Source: an uncultured Collinsella sp. (GTDB lineage Bacteria; Actinomycetota; Coriobacteriia; Coriobacteriales; Coriobacteriaceae). Taken from it: a stretch of DNA of 9,326 nt. The DNA is taken from contig CABUTP010000043.1 in assembly GCA_902494545.1 (NCBI GenBank), forward strand, positions 1 to 9,326, in the 5' to 3' direction. Shown here piece after piece: positions 5,830 through 9,326 of this stretch (positions are counted from its first letter, which is position 1; every line of letters starts with the position of its first letter). Under the pieces are notes generated by a model, which had not been told where the DNA came from, searched no databases, and worked only from the letters and a program-made list of their open reading frames with translations. A program made the position numbers and the translations under genes.

Positions 5830-6912
5830 TTACCAGATGCTCGGCCAGAGACCAAGCGGGCCAGCGCCCAGGATGCCAAGGACGAAGAGCAGGAGAATGC
5901 CCTTGGTCGGGGTCCAGCTGTGCTTAGCGAACATGTAGTAAAGCAGCAGCGTAAGCATAAGCGGGACGAGCTTCGGGACGATGGTGTTGAGGGTGTCGGC
6001 AACAGAGAAGTTGACCGGATCCTCGGTAACGGTGCCGTAGGTCACGGACTCCATGCCGTTGCCCAGATCGGTGACGCCGCACTCGACAGCGTTGCCGTCG
6101 GCATCGGAAGCGGTAAGGGCGTTGCCGTCCTTATCGGTCATGGCGATGGTACCGGCCTCAGCGGTCTCGGTATCGATGCCCTCCATACCGGTGAAGTTCT
6201 CGGCCTCCTTCTCGGAGACGATCACGGTAGTAGCGGAGAGGCCACGGGTGGTGCCGTTGGGAATCTGGAGGTTGATCTGGGTGCCACCCATGGTGACGAC
6301 CAGGCAACCGACGACGAAGACGCCCATGATGGAAGCGGCACGCGTGAAGGCCTGCATGTTGGCGGTCAGAGCGTCAATAGCGCTGGTGCCAAGCTTGTAG
6401 GACCAGTTCATGAGCCAGAAGCGCAGAGCGAACTGGACGACGTTGAAGATCACCAGGAAGATGATCGGCGCAGCGGCGTTACCGTTGATGGCCATGTTGG
6501 AGGTGATGCCGGCCGTGATAGGCACGAGCGTCAGCCAGAACAGGGCGTCACCGATACCACCGAGCGGGCCCATTGCGGCGACGCGGACGGCGCGGATCGT
6601 GGGGATGTCAACCTTGTTCTGCTCGAGCGAAAGCACGATGCCCATAACAAAGGTGACGAGGAACGGGTGAGTGTTGAAGAACTCCAGGTTGTGGCTCATG
6701 GAAGCCGCGAGGTCGTTCTTGTTGGTGTGGATCTTCTCCAGACCGGGGATGATGGAGTAGAGCCAGCCGGCGGCCTGCATACGCTCGTAGTTGAACGAGG
6801 CCTGCAGGAAGCAGGAGCGCCAAGCCATCTTGTTGAGGGTCTTCTGGTCGAGCTGCGGAGCAGGAGTGAGATCCTCGTAGTGCTCCGGGATTACATACTC
6901 ATTAGATGCCAT
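5830..6912 (-). CDS. PTS mannose/fructose/sorbose-family EIID component (ManZ/AgaD-like) with an enlarged extracytoplasmic loop
   Basis: A 360-residue integral membrane subunit that with EIIC forms the sugar channel of a mannose-family phosphotransferase system. Family signs are the N-terminal KMAWRSCFLQASFNYERMQAAG, the FFNTHPF segment, and the signature GPLGGIGDALFWLTLVP (115-131). Hydrophobic segments occur near 149-170, 195-210, 312-331 and 337-357. ManZ-type proteins are usually about 270-300 residues; the excess lies between about 219 and 303, an acidic, Thr/Gly-rich stretch with two DxDGN motifs (DKDGN at 260-264, DADGN at 270-274). The ATG at 6912 was chosen because GGAGGTGA lies 8 bases upstream and MASNEY is a natural start; an in-frame start 11 codons earlier has no ribosome binding site. 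It overlaps the end of the EIIC gene by 11 bases, implying translational coupling. Confidence 0.9.
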   Translation of the reverse strand: MASNEYVIPEHYEDLTPAPQLDQKTLNKMAWRSCFLQASFNYERMQAAGWLYSIIPGLEKIHTNKNDLAASMSHNLEFFNTHPFLVTFVMGIVLSLEQNKVDIPTIRAVRVAAMGPLGGIGDALFWLTLVPITAGITSNMAINGNAAAPIIFLVIFNVVQFALRFWLMNWSYKLGTSAIDALTANMQAFTRAASIMGVFVVGCLVVTMGGTQINLQIPNGTTRGLSATTVIVSEKEAENFTGMEGIDTETAEAGTIAMTDKDGNALTASDADGNAVECGVTDLGNGMESVTYGTVTEDPVNFSVADTLNTIVPKLVPLMLTLLLYYMFAKHSWTPTKGILLLFVLGILGAGPLGLWPSIW

Positions 6913-7702
6913 CTTCGAAGTCACCTCCGTCAGAAACAGCTGCACCCTTCAGCTCGGTCTGCTGCTGGAAGTCCCAGAAAGCGATGCCGAAGCCGATGAG
7001 AGCGAGGATGAGCAGAGCAGGGGTTGCCAGAGAATCGTTGGCAACGGTGATGAGCGCGAGGCCAAAGCCCATGAGGAAGAAGCCCCACATATCGCGGTTC
7101 ATCATAACCTTGAGCAGGACGGCGAAGCCGACGAAGCGCATCATGCCGCCTGCAGCGGACAGACCGGTCTGCAGCCAAGTCGGGATGGCGGAAGCGATGG
7201 TCTGACCAATGGTAGCGCCAGCGATGAAGAACAGGGTGACGACGACAGCGAAGATCAGGCCGAGCAGAGCCATGGCGAAGTAGTTCAGGCGCTCGATGCC
7301 CTTGGTGTCCGCGTTGTGAGCCATGTTATCGGCCGTGGACATAAGCGGGGACATAAGCGTGAAGACCAGGGTAACGCCGAGCTGACCAAGCAGAGCGAAC
7401 GGAATGGCAAGGCCGACTGCCGCGTTGGGCTCGAGACCCGTAGCGATAGCGAGAATGGCTGCCATGATGCCGCCAATGACGGCGTTAGGCGGCTGAGCGC
7501 CTCCGATCGGCATGTTGCCGATCGTCATGAGCTGATAAGTACCACCCACGAGAAGACCGGTGTTGAGGTCGCCAAGGATAAGACCGATGACGGCGCCGGT
7601 GACGATGGGCTGATAGAGAGACTCGAGGAAGTCAAACTGGTCGATTGCCGCGATGAACGTGACGACGAAGACCAGAGCGATCTGGATGATCGAGTATTCC
7701 AT
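6902..7702 (-). CDS. PTS mannose/fructose/sorbose-family EIIC component (ManY/AgaW-like)
   Basis: A 266-residue polytopic membrane protein that forms the sugar-translocating part of the PTS together with EIID. The family signature GGTYQLMTIGNMPIGGAQPP (53-72) is followed by GGIMAAILAIATGLEPNAAVG and several hydrophobic segments (about 4-20, 33-50, 75-90, 95-118, 143-170, 186-200, 207-240). Length agrees with ManY/AgaC-type proteins. The start at 7702 has a strong AAAGGAGG 6 bases upstream. The C-terminus is cytoplasmic-looking and acidic (GGDFEDGI). A 90-base gap with two possible stem-loops separates it from EIIB. Sugar specificity (GalNAc, mannose, glycosaminoglycan disaccharide) cannot be read from the sequence; neighbouring agaS suggests an amino sugar. 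Confidence 0.93.
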   Translation of the reverse strand: MEYSIIQIALVFVVTFIAAIDQFDFLESLYQPIVTGAVIGLILGDLNTGLLVGGTYQLMTIGNMPIGGAQPPNAVIGGIMAAILAIATGLEPNAAVGLAIPFALLGQLGVTLVFTLMSPLMSTADNMAHNADTKGIERLNYFAMALLGLIFAVVVTLFFIAGATIGQTIASAIPTWLQTGLSAAGGMMRFVGFAVLLKVMMNRDMWGFFLMGFGLALITVANDSLATPALLILALIGFGIAFWDFQQQTELKGAAVSDGGDFEDGI

Positions 7703-7725
7703 CTTGCTCCTCCTTTCAAAATGAA

Positions 7726-7775
7726 TGTACGCACTTTGGATATCACGTACAGAACGTCAGGGTTTCACTCCTGAC
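7726..7775 (-). repeat. Two small inverted repeats between the EIIB and EIIC genes
   Basis: In the 90-base gap, GTCAGG (7756-7761) pairs with CCTGAC (7770-7775) across an 8-base loop, and TGTACG (7726-7731) pairs with CGTACA (7746-7751) across 14 bases. Neither is followed by a T-run. They may be mRNA processing or stability structures that set the ratio of EIIA/EIIB to EIIC/EIID; stems this short could also be chance. Confidence 0.35.
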
Positions 7776-7792
7776 AACGTGGATCACGAGGA

Positions 7793-8275
7793 TTACGAGA
7801 AGAGCTTGCTCGTGTCCTCAACAGGCGTGCTCGGAACGCGCCTGATCTCCAACTCCACCCCCAATTCCTGCAGCTCTTTAAACGCAGCGACATCCTCGTC
7901 GTTAACTGCGACGGAGGTGGCGACTTGGCGCTTTCCTTCCGACATGTGCATGTTGCCGATGTTTACCTTCTTTATAGGCACACCGCCCTTGACGAGCGTA
8001 AGCACGTCTTCCGGTGTTTCGGCCACGATGAAGATCTTCTGGCGCGGGCTCGCCTTGCCAATGACGTCGATGGTCTTCTGCAGAGAGAAGAAACGCGTAG
8101 CGACGCCGGCGGGAGCGGCCATCTTCATGAGGTTCTGGCGCATGGTGTTGGTCGCCACGTCGTCGTTGGCGACGAGGATGAGGTTGGAGCCCAGAGTGGA
8201 GTTCCACTGGGTGGCAACCTGACCATGAACCAGTCGGTTATCGATGCGGGTAAGAAGAATGTTGGGTTCTGCCAT
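7793..8275 (-). CDS. PTS mannose/fructose/sorbose-family EIIB component (ManX-IIB/AgaV-like)
   Basis: A 160-residue cytoplasmic phosphocarrier that passes phosphate from EIIA to the incoming sugar. The phosphorylated residue is His17 in the conserved TRIDNRLVHGQV (9-20). Other family features are LILVANDDVA (32-41), KIFIVAETPEDVLTLVKGG (80-98) and VNIGNMHMSEGKRQV (104-118). Length is normal for a free-standing EIIB. The ATG at 8275 is preceded by AAAGGA at a slightly long distance of about 12 bases. It follows the YajC-like gene by 36 bases and precedes EIIC by 90 bases, in one transcription unit. Confidence 0.93.
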   Translation of the reverse strand: MAEPNILLTRIDNRLVHGQVATQWNSTLGSNLILVANDDVATNTMRQNLMKMAAPAGVATRFFSLQKTIDVIGKASPRQKIFIVAETPEDVLTLVKGGVPIKKVNIGNMHMSEGKRQVATSVAVNDEDVAAFKELQELGVELEIRRVPSTPVEDTSKLFS

Positions 8276-8311
8276 GTTGATCAGCTTCCTTTCGTTATTT
8301 GCTGACGACAG

Positions 8312-8593
8312 TTACTTGATCTCCTGAATCGCGTAACGCGAAACATCTACGACGGCTCCGGATCGGACTTTGATCTGGACCTTCTCGCCTTCGATGCCTT
8401 TGACGGTTCCGTAGATACCGCCGGCGAAAAGAACCTCCTGACCCGGCTTGAGCTCGGTGTGCAGCTCCTTGAAGTACTTTTGCTTCTTCTTCATGTTGAT
8501 TTGCGACCAGATGGTGTAAATCAAGCCCATGATGGCAAGCAGGCCTAAAAGGGCGACCGAGGAGCTCAGGACGTTGGCTCCGAAATCGGCCAT
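8312..8593 (-). CDS. yajC: YajC-like small membrane protein in the PTS operon
   Basis: A 93-residue protein with one N-terminal transmembrane helix (about 9-29) followed by a basic stretch (NMKKKQKYFKEL) and a soluble domain with the YajC pattern LKPGQEVLFAGGIYGTVKGI (48-67), then EKVQIKVRSGAVVDVSRYAI. YajC is normally an accessory of the SecYEG/SecDF translocase, encoded near tgt or secDF. Here it lies between EIIA and EIIB, with its ATG overlapping the EIIA stop codon by one base (TAATG), so it is translationally coupled to the PTS. From memory, streptococcal host-glycan PTS loci also carry a yajC-annotated gene (for example the hyaluronate locus of S. pneumoniae), which suggests a dedicated paralogue serving the PTS rather than the housekeeping YajC. 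Its exact role is unknown; helping membrane insertion or assembly of EIIC/EIID is inference. Confidence 0.85.
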   Translation of the reverse strand: MADFGANVLSSSVALLGLLAIMGLIYTIWSQINMKKKQKYFKELHTELKPGQEVLFAGGIYGTVKGIEGEKVQIKVRSGAVVDVSRYAIQEIK

Positions 8594-9036
8594 TAGATGC
8601 CGTCCTCGTCGCCGAAGATATCCTCTTCCTCGGAGCCGGCAACGGATGCGACCGTCTGGGCGGTGATGCCCGTCTGGCCAACGGTCACGGCCTGCTCGCC
8701 AAGCTCGGCGAGCGTGGCGTTGCCGCGGAGGAACAGAAGCTCAATAACCATGGGAAGGTTGGTGCCAGTCAGAACCTCGACGTTGTCGACATCCTGGGCA
8801 ATCATCATCGACTGGTTGAACGGGGTGCCGCCAAGCAGGTCGGTAAAGACGAGCACGCCATCGCACTCCTCGCGCATGGCGGTAATAGCGGCGCGGAGAT
8901 CCTCACCGTAGGAAGCAGCCTGGTCGCCCTCAAAAGGAACGACGGTAAAAGCAGGCTGGTCGCCGGCAACCATAGCGATAGCGCTTGCAAGGCCGGGTGC
9001 GAACTGTCCATGACCGGTAAGAATAAAGCCAACCAT
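8593..9036 (-). CDS. PTS mannose/fructose/sorbose-family EIIA component (ManX-IIA/AgaF-like)
   Basis: A 147-residue cytoplasmic phosphocarrier that takes phosphate from HPr and passes it to EIIB. The active His9 lies in FILTGHGQFAPGL (4-16), and the second conserved motif VFTDLLGGTPFN (63-74) includes Asp66, which supports the active histidine. Family length is 135-150 for the free-standing domain, and no fused IIB is present. The tail is acidic (EEEDIFGDEDGI). The ATG at 9036 has GGAAGGG about 8 bases upstream; this ribosome binding site lies within one arm of a possible leader hairpin. It is the first gene of the PTS operon and overlaps the YajC-like gene by one base. Confidence 0.94.
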   Translation of the reverse strand: MVGFILTGHGQFAPGLASAIAMVAGDQPAFTVVPFEGDQAASYGEDLRAAITAMREECDGVLVFTDLLGGTPFNQSMMIAQDVDNVEVLTGTNLPMVIELLFLRGNATLAELGEQAVTVGQTGITAQTVASVAGSEEEDIFGDEDGI

Positions 9037-9046
9037 TCAAATTTCC

Positions 9047-9089
9047 CTTCCGAAGGTGTGTACAATCTGAGTCCGATGATTTTCGGAAG
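9047..9089 (-). promoter_or_regulatory. Leader hairpin that can mask the EIIA ribosome binding site
   Basis: CTTCCGAA (9047-9054) and TTCGGAAG (9082-9089) form a perfect 8-bp stem in the minus-strand RNA with a 27-base loop. The 3' arm contains most of the GGAAGGG ribosome binding site of EIIA. A shorter local hairpin CCTT-CGG-AAGG uses the same bases. Paired, either structure would lower translation initiation. Confidence 0.45.
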
Positions 9090-9152
9090 CCAGCGGGCGC
9101 TCGCCCTTAAAGCTTCTTAGAAAGCGTTCTTTGAAGACCAGTGGTTTCTAAA

Positions 9153-9166
9153 CTGGTAGTAACCAC
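9153..9166. promoter_or_regulatory. GntR/HutC-type operator upstream of the PTS operon
   Basis: CTGGTAGTAACCAC contains TGGT-AGTA-ACCA, identical over 13 bases to the site at the agaS promoter. It lies about 10-23 bases downstream of the predicted start of transcription of the PTS operon, so a bound repressor could act as a roadblock. A degenerate neighbouring site, AGTGGTTTCTAAACT (9140-9154), has one good half. Confidence 0.72.
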
Positions 9167-9182
9167 GTGACGTGTTGTTGTC

Positions 9183-9191
9183 ACTATATCA
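9183..9191 (-). promoter_or_regulatory. Extended -10 promoter of the PTS operon
   Basis: On the minus strand TGATATAGT fits an extended -10 (TGn-TATAAT, one mismatch), about 147 bases before the EIIA start codon, giving a leader of about 140 bases. No good -35 was found 16-18 bases upstream, which an extended -10 can tolerate. The operator at 9153-9166 lies just downstream. Confidence 0.45.
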
Positions 9192-9224
9192 CCCCAGAAG
9201 AGGTCGCTTTCGTTGATTCATACG

Positions 9225-9310
9225 GTAAAACGTTTTTGCACCGCTCACGGTGATAAATCGACCGTTTACCGGTCGTTAACACTTCTACCTGCGGTTTTGA
9301 AACCGTTTCG
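9225..9310. promoter_or_regulatory. Cluster of palindromes upstream of the PTS promoter
   Basis: At the right edge several inverted repeats follow each other: AAAACGTTTT (9227-9236), CACCG-CTCA-CGGTG (9239-9252), CGACCG-N5-CGGTCG (9259-9275) and CGGTTT-TG-AAACCG (9292-9305), the last overlapping GAAAC-C-GTTTC (9299-9309). CG-centred palindromes of this kind resemble LacI-family or catabolite-control sites. No open reading frame or T-run terminator was seen here; the sites could also belong to a gene beyond the edge. Confidence 0.35.
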
Positions 9311-9326
9311 AAATGCTTTGGCAAAA

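Noticed and set aside
5920..6999. 359-residue plus-strand open frame
   Set aside because: Antisense to EIID, composed largely of Gly, Asp, Val and His as expected of a mirrored GC-rich gene, with no family resemblance.
9090..9110. GGGCG-CT-CGCCC in the PTS leader as a hairpin
   Set aside because: The two-base loop is too tight; only a 4-bp stem with a tetraloop is possible, which is not convincing.
9238..9253. Hairpin CACCG-CTCA-CGGTG as a terminator
   Set aside because: The T-run lies on the wrong side (before the hairpin on the plus strand; an A-run follows on the minus strand), and the stem has only 5 pairs.

Overview
The window looks like part of a high-GC Gram-positive gut bacterium, most likely a Coriobacteriia member such as Collinsella. 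That is an inference from base composition, codon use and the overall feel of the proteins, and no marker gene is present to prove it. Apart from one gene, everything is transcribed leftward (minus strand). The genes form an amino-sugar utilisation locus, best read as uptake and catabolism of N-acetylgalactosamine/galactosamine or a related host-glycan sugar.

From the right edge leftward: a 290-base regulatory region (9037-9326) carries a GntR-type operator, an extended -10 promoter, several palindromes and a leader hairpin that can mask the first ribosome binding site. It drives a mannose-family PTS operon: EIIA (8593-9036), a YajC-like membrane protein (8312-8593), EIIB (7793-8275), EIIC (6902-7702) and EIID (5830-6912), closed by a 3' hairpin region and a strong terminator (about 5730-5822). 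Next come a GntR/HutC-type regulator (4913-5644), agaS (3632-4798) with its own promoter and a second copy of the operator, a terminator, and a nagA/agaA-type deacetylase (2345-3514). A convergent plus-strand flavodoxin-like gene (1685-2269) with its own terminator splits the locus. Left of it, a LacX-like aldose epimerase (647-1528) and a PfkB-family tagatose-6-phosphate/1-phosphofructokinase (1-587, cut by the window edge) form a second leftward pair.

How the parts fit: the PTS imports and phosphorylates the sugar (for example GalNAc to GalNAc-6-P). The deacetylase gives GalN-6-P, AgaS converts it to tagatose-6-P, and the LacC-like kinase makes tagatose-1,6-bisphosphate. The aldolase is not in the window. 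The epimerase probably handles sugar anomers. The GntR protein probably represses both agaS and the PTS operon: a 13-bp identical sequence with the TGGT-N4-ACCA architecture of the DasR/YvoA (NagR) operator lies over the agaS promoter (4860-4873) and just downstream of the PTS promoter (9153-9166).

The most unusual points are the YajC-like gene embedded in the PTS operon, an EIID with an acidic DxDGN-containing insertion of about 70-80 residues in its extracytoplasmic region, the paired operators, and the RNA structures in the PTS transcript. No tRNA, rRNA, CRISPR array or mobile element was seen.
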